64,000 nucleotides of DNA from positions 28,050 to 92,049 of the IMG/VR virus record IMGVR_UViG_3300028840_004217; one strand, written 5' to 3'. This stretch comes from a virus. The notes beneath the pieces are model-generated. The model saw nothing but the letters and a program-made list of their open reading frames with translations, had not been told where the DNA came from and made no database searches. Positions 48,211-56,064 of the stretch are shown here, in pieces (positions within the stretch are counted from its first letter, which is position 1; every line of letters begins with the position of its first letter). The position numbers and the translations under genes are program-made.

Positions 48211-49371
48211 ATGAGCAATCTCACGGAAGTCAAACACGATCATCCTCGGGTGGCCATCGTCGGCGTGGGCAACTGTGCCAGCGCCCTGGTGCAGGGCACG
48301 CAATACTACGCGGACAACGACACGAAGGAAGGGCTGGTGCGCCACATGATCGGCCCCTATGCGCCGGAGCACGTCCAGTTCAGTGCGGCCTTCGACGTGG
48401 ACCCGCGCAAAGTGGGTCACGACCTCGGACGCGCCATCAACCTGGGTGAGAACAACACCTGGCAGATGGTGCGCGACCCGTGGCACCGCAACGTACAGGT
48501 GGTCGAAAGCCCGGTGATGGACGGCCTGGGCAGAACCTACCGATCGGTGCTGCCCGCCCTGAACGGACGCGGGGATCGACCCACCTCCGAGGAGGACGTC
48601 GAATTCTATGCCGACATCCTGAGTGAATCGGACACCACCGTCCTGGTCAACTACCTCCCGGTGGGTTCCGAAGTCGCCACCCGCTTCTGGGCCGACGTGT
48701 GCCTGACGGCGGGCGTGGGTATGGTGAACGCGATCCCGGTGTTCATAGCGTCCGACCCGCAGTATCAAGCCGCCTTCGAGGAGCGCAACCTGCCCCTCAT
48801 GGGCGACGACATCAAGAGTCAGTTCGGGGCGACGATACTGCATCGCCTTCTGGCTCGCCTCGTGGGTGCCAGGGGCTACACCCTGGACAAGACCTACCAG
48901 CTCAATTTCGGCGGCAACATGGACTTCCGCAACATGCTCGACCATGAACGCCTCGCCTCGAAAAAGAAAAGCAAGACGGGCGCGGTGCAGGCCGAGTATG
49001 ACATAGAGGACGACCTGGTGCACATCTCTCCGTCCGACTATGTGCCGTGGCTCAAAGACGAGAAGTGGTGCTACATCAACATGCACCTGTCGGGATTCGG
49101 CGGCGCGCCGTCCGAGCTGGAGTTGAAGCTGAAGGTGTGGGACAGTCCCAACAGCGCGGGGTGCGTGATCGACTGCGTGCGCATCTGCCACCTGGCACTG
49201 CGGTGCGGCCTGGGCGGCACGCTCAACTACCCGTCCGCCGTGTACATGAAGTCGCCGCCCGAACAGATCGCGGACAGTCAGGCCGACATCAACCTGGATG
49301 CCTGGATAGAGGCCATGATGAACATCCTCGATCCGGTCACAAGCAACCATGAGTATGAAATCGTCGAATGA
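48211..49371 (+). CDS. myo-Inositol-1-phosphate synthase (short bacterial type)
   Basis: A 386-residue NAD-dependent enzyme converting glucose 6-phosphate to inositol 3-phosphate. VAIVGVGNCASALVQG is the NAD loop; VNYLPVGSEVATRFWAD, LMGDDIKSQFGATILHRLLA and TYQLNFGGNMDFRNM with the LKLKVWDSPNSAG region match the actinobacterial-type synthases. The ATG at 48211 follows AAAGGAA; an upstream ATG at 48136 gives a non-conserved extension. The 148-base gap before it has no gene. The enzyme is rare in phages and suggests the phage makes a cyclitol. Confidence 0.85.
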   Translation: MSNLTEVKHDHPRVAIVGVGNCASALVQGTQYYADNDTKEGLVRHMIGPYAPEHVQFSAAFDVDPRKVGHDLGRAINLGENNTWQMVRDPWHRNVQVVESPVMDGLGRTYRSVLPALNGRGDRPTSEEDVEFYADILSESDTTVLVNYLPVGSEVATRFWADVCLTAGVGMVNAIPVFIASDPQYQAAFEERNLPLMGDDIKSQFGATILHRLLARLVGARGYTLDKTYQLNFGGNMDFRNMLDHERLASKKKSKTGAVQAEYDIEDDLVHISPSDYVPWLKDEKWCYINMHLSGFGGAPSELELKLKVWDSPNSAGCVIDCVRICHLALRCGLGGTLNYPSAVYMKSPPEQIADSQADINLDAWIEAMMNILDPVTSNHEYEIVE

Positions 49372-49867
49372 CATCGCAATGAACGGCGTGATTGCCAAAG
49401 AGATACGGGAGCCCGTCAACGCAGGCCGCCCGTTCTTCGTGGGGCAGGCACCGGGGCGTGACGGAGGCCGCCCACTCCTGGGGGCGGCATACCGCCGCTT
49501 CGGCGCACCCCACGGTATGACCGTCGAAGAATTCGCAGCCGCCACGGACCGGGCCAACCTGATACCCTACTGGCCCGGCAAGTCGGGCAAAGGCGATGCC
49601 TTCCCCAAAGGCGAGGCCAGGACGGAAGCCTGTCGCCTACCTTTGCACGGACGTCACCGCGTCCTCCTGCTCGGACAGAACGTGGCGTCCTGTTTCAACA
49701 TAGCGGGCGGTGACATGCTGGAGTGGTTCGTACACCCGCGCGGATTCATCTGCGCCGTCCTGCCGCACCCGTCCGGCATCAACAGGCAGTGGAACGACGC
49801 GGCCACCGTCGACCAGGTGAACGACTTCATGGCCCGCGTGTGGGACAATGCGAAGGAGAGATCATGA
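49349..49867 (+). CDS. Uracil-DNA-glycosylase-superfamily-like protein
   Basis: A 172-residue protein. FVGQAPGRDGG (30-40) corresponds to the GEAPG motif A and LPHPSGINRQWND (138-150) to the HPS motif B of the UDG superfamily. The remaining core VLLLGQNVASCF fits the central strand and helix. Instead of excising uracil it may act on an unmodified or modified base in the phage's own chemistry. The start is uncertain (49349, 49355 or 49379); the first overlaps the inositol synthase by 23 bases. Confidence 0.65.
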   Translation: MSMKSSNDIAMNGVIAKEIREPVNAGRPFFVGQAPGRDGGRPLLGAAYRRFGAPHGMTVEEFAAATDRANLIPYWPGKSGKGDAFPKGEARTEACRLPLHGRHRVLLLGQNVASCFNIAGGDMLEWFVHPRGFICAVLPHPSGINRQWNDAATVDQVNDFMARVWDNAKERS

Positions 49868-50586
49868 GTAAAGAAACCGGCACGGACCATGTGATGCCCG
49901 AGGACAAGTGGGCGTTCGACGACGAAGTGACCGACGTGTTCGATGACATGCTCGCACGCTCTATACCGCAGTATGACGTGATGCGCGAACTCACGTTTCA
50001 ACTGGCCGCACACTTCCAGCAGGACAAGACGGACATCCTCGACATGGGATGCTCACGCGGGGAAGCCGTCGCCGCCCTGATCGACAAGTTCGGCGCCAGC
50101 AACCGGTTCACGGGCATCGACGTGTCGGAGCCTATGCTGAAAGCGGCCACCGACAGATTCCAGGGCTACATCAACTGCGGCGTGGTCGACATACGGCACT
50201 GTGACCTGCGTACCGACTTCCCGAACGTGTCCGCCTCCGTCGTCCTCTGCGTTCTCACGCTCCAGTTCACGCCGATAGAATACAGGCTCCGCATCATACA
50301 GGACATCTATGACCATCTCGTTCCAGGCGGGGCCCTATTACTGGTCGAGAAGGTACTTGGGGCCTCAGCCCGTATAGATACCCTGATGGTAGATGAATAC
50401 CTCCTGATGAAGTCTACGCAGGGTTATTCAAGAGATGAGATAGACCGGAAGCGGCTTTCACTGGAAGGCGTACTCGTACCGGTGACGGCGCGTATGAACG
50501 AGGAATTCCTTCAGTCGGCAGGCTTCAGAGAGATCGACTGTTACTGGCGGTGGCTCAACTTCATGGGCTGGCTGGCCGTCAGGTAG
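49864..50586 (+). CDS. CmoA-like carboxy-SAM synthase
   Basis: A 240-residue SAM-dependent protein whose whole length follows E. coli CmoA: KWAFDDEVTDVFDDMLARSI near the start, ILDMGCSRGEA as SAM loop, VVLCVLTLQFTPIEYRLRII, DHLVPGGALLLVEKV, GYSRDEIDRKR and a closing CYWRWLNFMGWLAV. R197 aligns with CmoA R199, which holds the extra carboxylate. CmoA makes carboxy-SAM from SAM and prephenate, normally for tRNA with CmoB; no CmoB is seen here. The ATG at 49864 overlaps the glycosylase-like gene (ATGA) behind AAGGAGAG. Confidence 0.75.
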   Translation: MSKETGTDHVMPEDKWAFDDEVTDVFDDMLARSIPQYDVMRELTFQLAAHFQQDKTDILDMGCSRGEAVAALIDKFGASNRFTGIDVSEPMLKAATDRFQGYINCGVVDIRHCDLRTDFPNVSASVVLCVLTLQFTPIEYRLRIIQDIYDHLVPGGALLLVEKVLGASARIDTLMVDEYLLMKSTQGYSRDEIDRKRLSLEGVLVPVTARMNEEFLQSAGFREIDCYWRWLNFMGWLAVR

Positions 50587-50610
50587 ACGAACACGCGGGG
50601 GATAGCACGC

Positions 50611-51393
50611 ATGGCCAACAGCGGCGGCATCACGACAGATGAAAAAGGGCGGCGGTATTTGAACGGAGCCCCGCTGTGTACGCACGTATTTCGTAAGGGG
50701 CGACGCAAGGGCGAACCCTGTCGTCGCATAGCGGTCAAGAACAGGCCGTACTGCAAGGACCACGGCGGACGCAACCCGGTGGGTATCGACACGCCCATGT
50801 ACATTCACGGCCGTCGCTCGAAATACTCGCCCGCCACCATAGCGGCCACCATCGACGAGATCATGGCCGACCCGCCACAGCGGATTCTCGACATACGGGA
50901 GGACATCGCCACGACGGAAGGCCTCCTGCGTGACGCCCTTGAAAAGCTGGAGACCGGAGAAGGGCCCAATGCCTGGAAGCAGGTGCAGACGCACTACAGG
51001 GCGATGCAGACCGCGCTACGGACGGGTGACATAGAGGGGGCGCAGCGACACCTGAATGAGATGGGCCCGCCCCTGGCCGAAGGCGCGTCGGATTCGGAGG
51101 CGCGACAGCAAGTCGCTGCACTCACACGCCAGAGCGCGGATCTGCGGGGCCGACTGTTCAACATGATGAAAGAACACGACGAGATCATCACAACCAAGCA
51201 GCTCCTCGCCTTCCTCTCCACGCAGATGGTGCGCCTCGGAGAGCGTGTGGCCGCGTTCGACTTCGGCGACGAGTTCATAGACACGGTGGGACGCGACATT
51301 GAAGAACTCCTCTCAACAACATTTAAAGACCCTGTTCCTCGACCAAGCCAGAACGGGCCTGGCGAAATTCCAGCGGCCAACAGCGGGGCCTGA
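50611..51393 (+). CDS. Terminase small subunit (putative)
   Basis: A 260-residue protein just before the large terminase. The N-terminus has a zinc-type motif common in this position (LCTHVFRKGRRKGEPCRR, then YCKDHGG), followed by long helices (ILDIREDIATTEGLLRDALE) suited to ring oligomers. It should bind phage DNA at packaging initiation. Its last 95 bases overlap the large-subunit frame. Call rests on motif style and position. Confidence 0.6.
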   Translation: MANSGGITTDEKGRRYLNGAPLCTHVFRKGRRKGEPCRRIAVKNRPYCKDHGGRNPVGIDTPMYIHGRRSKYSPATIAATIDEIMADPPQRILDIREDIATTEGLLRDALEKLETGEGPNAWKQVQTHYRAMQTALRTGDIEGAQRHLNEMGPPLAEGASDSEARQQVAALTRQSADLRGRLFNMMKEHDEIITTKQLLAFLSTQMVRLGERVAAFDFGDEFIDTVGRDIEELLSTTFKDPVPRPSQNGPGEIPAANSGA

Positions 51394-52933
51394 TGTATAC
51401 CGGCGGTGGGAAGCGTCTGCCAAAGACCTGGGGCTGGACGAAGCGCCCTGGTGTGACTTCCTACTCAAATACTTCTATCCTTCGTTCATAGACGCGACGG
51501 GCCACTGCTTTGAACCCGCCGTGTTTCACCATCTGTTTTGGGCGTGGGTGTGGGACGTGCAGCGCGGAGAGCGTCCGCAGCCGCTCGTCAACTGCTGGTT
51601 CCGCGGCTCCTCGAAATCGACCAACGCCGAGATCATACCCTGTGTGTTCGGCGCGTATGACAAACGCTCCTACGGCATCTACGTGTGCAATACGCAGGCA
51701 CAGGCCGATGACCACGTTCAGAACATCGCAGACAAACTCTCCTCCCGCCCCTTTGCCGACGACTACCCCGCCCTGGCGGATCGCGCCGTCGGAGCCTTCG
51801 GCCACTCGAAGGGCTGGCGCAGAAACAGGCTCCGCACCAGATCGGGCATGACGATCGATGCCCTCGGCCTCGACACGGGCCGCATCCGCGGACTCAAGAT
51901 CGAGGATCAGCGTCCGGATTTCCTCGTCCTCGATGACATCGACGACATCACGGACAGTACGGGCACGATAGAGAAGAACACCGCCGTACTGACCAAGAGC
52001 ATCCTGCCCGCAGGCGCGGACGACCTGGCTGTGTGCGTCATTCAGAACAAGGTGCGCGACGACGGCATCATGGGCAGCCTGGTCAACGGCAACGCGGATT
52101 ATCTGCGGGACCGGTTTCTGAACGGCCCTATCCCGGCGATACAGAACTTCGAGTTCGAGCACCGGGCGAACCGCAACGTGATCGTCGCCGGCATCAGCAC
52201 CTGGAGCGGCAAGTCGCTGGCCCGGTGCCAGAAGGAAATCGACGACGAAGGCATCAGCGCGTTCCTCGAGGAGAACCAGCACGCCACCGCCACGATCAAG
52301 GGCGGCATCTTCGACCTGGTGCACTACCGCCACTGCAACCCTGGTGACGTACCCACGCCAGAGTTCACGTCCGTGTGGGTCGATCCCGCCGTGTCCGATA
52401 CGGACAACAGCGACGCCCACGGTGTCCAGGCGTCCTCGATGGACGCCAACGGGCTGGTGTACAAACGTCGCTCCTGGGAGCAACGGGCCACGCCGGAGCA
52501 GGCACTGATGCGGGCCATCATGTGGGCCGACGAGTTGAACGCCGACTGCGTGGGTGTCGAAACCGATCAGGGGGGCGACCTGTGGAAAGGAACCTACCGG
52601 CGCATGTGCGCCGAGCTGGGCAAACCGCGCAGGCCGTTCCGATCTGCGAAGGCGGGTTCGTCGCGGCAGAGCAAGACGGGCCGCGTGGGGCAGCAGGTGA
52701 CGGACTATGAAACCGGCCTGGTGGTTCACGTCCTCGGGACGCACCACGTCCTTGAGAACGCCCTGGACCGCTTTCCCAAGCAGAAGCCGTTCGACCTGGC
52801 CGACGCGGATTACTGGTGCTGGAAGGACCTGACGCAGTTCAGGGAGTCCGAGTCGAGTTCCTACTACGAGGAAACGACGCTCGAAGACGAGCTGGACGAA
52901 ATCGAGCGTCTGGAAGCGGAAGGGACGTTATAG
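51299..52933 (+). CDS. terL: Terminase large subunit
   Basis: A 544-residue packaging motor. ATPase: FRGSSKST at 101-108 (Walker A type) and FLVLDDIDD at 208-216 (Walker B with catalytic acidic residue). Nuclease: VWVDPAVSDTDN with D362, GVETDQGGD at 419-427, and FDLADADYWC near 505. The frame has no ATG or GTG at its start; TTG at 51299 is the only reasonable start and lies inside the small-subunit gene. No intein or truncation is visible. Confidence 0.9.
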   Translation: MKNSSQQHLKTLFLDQARTGLAKFQRPTAGPDVYRRWEASAKDLGLDEAPWCDFLLKYFYPSFIDATGHCFEPAVFHHLFWAWVWDVQRGERPQPLVNCWFRGSSKSTNAEIIPCVFGAYDKRSYGIYVCNTQAQADDHVQNIADKLSSRPFADDYPALADRAVGAFGHSKGWRRNRLRTRSGMTIDALGLDTGRIRGLKIEDQRPDFLVLDDIDDITDSTGTIEKNTAVLTKSILPAGADDLAVCVIQNKVRDDGIMGSLVNGNADYLRDRFLNGPIPAIQNFEFEHRANRNVIVAGISTWSGKSLARCQKEIDDEGISAFLEENQHATATIKGGIFDLVHYRHCNPGDVPTPEFTSVWVDPAVSDTDNSDAHGVQASSMDANGLVYKRRSWEQRATPEQALMRAIMWADELNADCVGVETDQGGDLWKGTYRRMCAELGKPRRPFRSAKAGSSRQSKTGRVGQQVTDYETGLVVHVLGTHHVLENALDRFPKQKPFDLADADYWCWKDLTQFRESESSSYYEETTLEDELDEIERLEAEGTL

Positions 52934-53161
52934 AATGGTGATCGTGAAGGCGGGCGGGTTGATCTGCCTGATGGCGTGTTCGAGATCGCCGGGAGATGTA
53001 GAGTGACCCACGATGAATATGTCGGCACCCGTACTGTAGTAGGTCGGCGGTTCGCCCCCGTGGTCGAGATAGAGGGCAGCGATCTTGGCGTAGATGGCGG
53101 GGATCATCCCCTTGCCGTATCCTCCGCGTTTGCGTTTCAGTCTGACTGTTGTGGTCGTCAT
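52928..53161 (-). CDS. Isolated minus-strand gene between terminase and portal
   Basis: A 77-residue protein starting MTTTTVRLKRKRGGYGKGMI at 53161 behind a perfect AAGGAGG; the longer frame runs into the promoter. The start is basic and Gly rich, with a compact rest. It has its own near-consensus promoter, so it is expressed early although it sits inside the late region. No family recognised. Confidence 0.6.
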   Translation of the reverse strand: MTTTTVRLKRKRGGYGKGMIPAIYAKIAALYLDHGGEPPTYYSTGADIFIVGHSTSPGDLEHAIRQINPPAFTITIL

Positions 53162-53184
53162 CTGTTCCTCCTTGTGTTGTATAC

Positions 53185-53213
53185 AATATAATATCATTTA
53201 TTCACATTGTCAA
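53185..53213 (-). promoter_or_regulatory. Sigma-70 promoter of the isolated gene
   Basis: Minus strand: TTGACA (53208-53213), 17 bases, TATATT (53185-53190), with A/T tracts upstream. Same type as the early-region promoters. Confidence 0.85.
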
Positions 53214-53269
53214 GAGGGTCGCCTGAAAAAAATTCATAAAAAGTTGTACGCTTTTGCGCGGCCCGTGCA

Positions 53270-53275
53270 TATAAT
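53270..53275 (+). promoter_or_regulatory. Possible -10 box (TATAAT)
   Basis: A perfect TATAAT nine bases before the next ATG. The best -35 is TTGTAC at 53244-53249, 20 bases away, which is too far for a normal promoter, so this is tentative. An activator could be needed. Confidence 0.3.
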
Positions 53276-53284
53276 GAGTTCACC

Positions 53285-53512
53285 ATGACCGTCATATTCT
53301 ACTTCGTGCTTTGCGCATACATCTCATTCACGGGATTTTCCTGGTGGTGGGCCTTCAAGACAGCCAAACCCTCGAACACGACGACGGTGTTCGGCGTGAC
53401 CCTGTTCTGGCACGGGGTCGTGTCTATCGTCGTGCTGTTCGCGTTCGTCATCTGGACGCTGGCCCACGCCGCCGGACACATCATGGCGCACTCGCTCATT
53501 CAAGGATGGTGA
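53285..53512 (+). CDS. Small membrane protein before the portal
   Basis: A 75-residue protein with two membrane helices (FYFVLCAYISFTGFSWWWAF; GVVSIVVLFAFVIWTLAHAA). Ribosome site weak. It overlaps nothing and precedes the portal by three bases. No family recognised. Confidence 0.5.
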   Translation: MTVIFYFVLCAYISFTGFSWWWAFKTAKPSNTTTVFGVTLFWHGVVSIVVLFAFVIWTLAHAAGHIMAHSLIQGW

Positions 53513-53515
53513 TTT

Positions 53516-55840
53516 ATGTTCGGTGAAACTCTCCTCCGCGAACACTCGCGGCTGGACGTGGACCTGCTGCGACAGTCCACCGAGGCGCAAGGCATATCGA
53601 CGGGCATGACCGAGGAGGTCGCCCGCCACCCTATCCAGACGGGACCGGGCGGGGCACTCAAACCTGAAACGCTCCGCAGGCTGGCCGAGAGTTCGTCAGC
53701 GGTGCGGCCCGCCGTGGAGACCATCAAGCGCACCATCGCCTTCATGCGGTGGGACATCGTGTTGAAGGACGAGGAGGCGGAGGAAACGGACGACATCAAG
53801 GCGCGGCGCGATGAACTGCGCGCCCTGTTCAGCCAGCCCAACGTCAACCCGTTCCCGTTCTCGAACCTGCTCTCGATGGTCCTCGACGACCTGCTCATCC
53901 TGGACAAGTACACGATAGAGGTCGTCAAGAACCGGGCGGGCGACAAGGTGGTGGAGCTGTGGGAACGCGACGCGGCCACCATCACGCCCGACATCGACGA
54001 GCAGGGTGTCTGGACCGGCTTCACGCAGAAGATACCGAACAAGCTGGGGCAGACCAAAAAAGTCATTCCGTTCACGCCGGAGCAGATCATATTCTGCTCT
54101 ATGTTCCCCCGCAGCAACAGACCGACCGGCACGCCCATAATAGAGACCATCATCAACGAGGTCACGTCCCTCCTGTTCATGATACAGCACATCGGCGTCA
54201 CGTTCACGGAGGACGAGATACCGCCCGGCATCCTGTGGCTCGGCGACGGCATAGCGCGTGAGGTGTTCGCCCGCGTCACCGCCTCGCTCAAGCAGGGACG
54301 CCGCCGCAAATTCGAGGACCTCAAGTTCCGCGTGTACGGCGGCGGACAGCAGGCACCGAAGTGGGTCGAACTGAAACGGGCCAACCGGGACGAGCAGATG
54401 CGGGAGCTGCGCCACGACATCGAAGACATCGTGTTCATCAACTTCGGTGTGATGCCCGCCCGCATGGGCCGCACCGACCGCGTGAACCGAAGCAACATAG
54501 AACAGCAGGCCCGGTGGGAGGAATCGACCCTCATCCGACCGATCATGAAGCTGCTGGAGTTCGCCGTCACCCTGGCCGTCATAGAACGCGGCTACGGATA
54601 CAACGACCTCGCCTGGCGGCTCATACCCGACCGGGAGGAGACCGAGGAGAGCCGCGCCGAAGTCGCCAACAAGATGCTCGGTCCCGACATCCCGGTGTTC
54701 ACCATCAACGGCGTTCGGGCCAAGCTGTACGACGAGGAGCCGTGGGACATCATCGCCGCCAATGAGCCGTTCATCATGACACCCACCGGCCCTATGTTCC
54801 TCAAGGACATGATGCCCCTGGCCGATCAGCCGGATGACGAAGGCGACGATGACGGCGACACGGACGGCGACGACGACGACACGCAGGGACCGGACGGGGC
54901 GGGACCGGAGGAAGGACCCGACGCGGAACCGGCGGACGGCGATGCGGCGGCGAGTGTGAACGGCCGTCGTCTGCCGCCAGCGGCGGTTTCAATGTCGGTA
55001 GACGCATTTCTGGAACGGGCGCAGAGTACTCAAACGGTTGACGTATCGAACTGGCACTCGATGCAGTCTATGGCCGTTTTCGAGCAGATACGGCCTATGG
55101 TCGAGAAACAGGAGATCGAAGGCCGCCGATTCCTCACGACACTGACGGGCACGATCTTCACCGCCTATTCGCTGACCATGCTTGCCGCCTGGAACGAGGC
55201 GCGGAAGAACATAGCGGACAGCCTGGCGGCGCAGACGCAGCTGGTGGGTGACAACCTGATCATTGCCGACCCGCAGACGCGGCAGGAGGAGATGGCCCTG
55301 GTGCTGGCGGGCATGCTGACCCTGTTTCAGCAGGCCGCAGGCGAGGCGTTCTCTATGGCGGGCGTGGTGGGACGCAACGCGGCCCAATCTATAGAAGCGG
55401 GCGCGGCCCTGACGCCGCGTGACCTGGCCGACCTGGTGCGCGAACACGAACTGGACAACAGCACGTTCCTCCGCAACAGGCTCGTCCGCAAAGTGGGCAC
55501 TGCCCTGTGGGCCGTATCTCGGAATACGTTCGACACGTCCGAGGCGGCGCGGGATGCGGCGCGCAAGGCGTTCGACAGCCAGGTGTACCGCCTGGACCGG
55601 TATGCCCGGCGTGTACATTCTATAGGGACGGACATATATGTGCGGGCCCTCGACCTGACGCGCAAGTACCGGTGGCGGTGGTGGGATGTGGGGGACGACG
55701 TGGAGTGTTCGGCGTGCGTGGACGCCCAGGCCCGGTCGCCCTACGCCAACCGAGGAGAGATGCCGTTCCTGCCCGGCCAGAGTCCCGAATGCAACGGCAA
55801 CTGCCGGTGTGAAATCGAAGCGGAGGTCCTGCCGACCTGA
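53516..55840 (+). CDS. Portal protein fused to MuF-like C-terminal domain
   Basis: A 774-residue protein. Residues 1 to about 440 are portal-like: VRPAVETIKRTIAFMRWDIV, the stem region LDKYTIEVVKNRAGD, IVFINFGVMPARMG and QQARWEESTLIRPIM. About 440-485 is an acidic Asp/Gly linker. From about 500 comes a helical minor-head-type domain ending in CSACVDAQARSPYANRGEMP and CNGNCRCEI, the Cys pattern typical of MuF ends. Separate genes in most phages, here one chain. The portal forms the dodecamer through which DNA passes; MuF-like parts are ejected or internal. Confidence 0.8.
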   Translation: MFGETLLREHSRLDVDLLRQSTEAQGISTGMTEEVARHPIQTGPGGALKPETLRRLAESSSAVRPAVETIKRTIAFMRWDIVLKDEEAEETDDIKARRDELRALFSQPNVNPFPFSNLLSMVLDDLLILDKYTIEVVKNRAGDKVVELWERDAATITPDIDEQGVWTGFTQKIPNKLGQTKKVIPFTPEQIIFCSMFPRSNRPTGTPIIETIINEVTSLLFMIQHIGVTFTEDEIPPGILWLGDGIAREVFARVTASLKQGRRRKFEDLKFRVYGGGQQAPKWVELKRANRDEQMRELRHDIEDIVFINFGVMPARMGRTDRVNRSNIEQQARWEESTLIRPIMKLLEFAVTLAVIERGYGYNDLAWRLIPDREETEESRAEVANKMLGPDIPVFTINGVRAKLYDEEPWDIIAANEPFIMTPTGPMFLKDMMPLADQPDDEGDDDGDTDGDDDDTQGPDGAGPEEGPDAEPADGDAAASVNGRRLPPAAVSMSVDAFLERAQSTQTVDVSNWHSMQSMAVFEQIRPMVEKQEIEGRRFLTTLTGTIFTAYSLTMLAAWNEARKNIADSLAAQTQLVGDNLIIADPQTRQEEMALVLAGMLTLFQQAAGEAFSMAGVVGRNAAQSIEAGAALTPRDLADLVREHELDNSTFLRNRLVRKVGTALWAVSRNTFDTSEAARDAARKAFDSQVYRLDRYARRVHSIGTDIYVRALDLTRKYRWRWWDVGDDVECSACVDAQARSPYANRGEMPFLPGQSPECNGNCRCEIEAEVLPT

Positions 55841-55860
55841 AGCGGGTCGGAAAAAATAGA

Positions 55861-55889
55861 TTGACAACGTGAGCCGCCCCGTGTATTGA
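55861..55889 (+). promoter_or_regulatory. Sigma-70-like promoter between portal and protease
   Basis: TTGACA (55861-55866), 17 bases, TATTGA (55884-55889). Transcription would begin near 55896 and meet a terminator about 60 bases later. Confidence 0.6.
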
Positions 55890-55923
55890 TTGGGGCATAA
55901 GACAACAACGAAACATCGTGCCC

Positions 55924-55955
55924 AGCGCACTTCTCGTTTGAGAGGTGCGCTTTTT
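55924..55955 (+). terminator. Intrinsic terminator or attenuator before the protease gene
   Basis: AGCGCACTTCTC (55924-55935) pairs with GAGAGGTGCGCT (55940-55951) in a 12-bp stem with one G-T pair and a 4-base loop, followed by five T. With the promoter just upstream it would yield an RNA of about 60 bases, preceded by a smaller hairpin (GGGCA/TGCCC at 55893-55923). Confidence 0.75.
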
Positions 55956-56064
55956 GCGTTTGGAGCGCAGATCAACATGAAAGATGCACCCGACAAAATC
56001 GCCGTCATCGAATGGCCCGACGTCCGGACAAGCGGCCTGGGTGACAAGCAAAAGGTGGCAGAGC

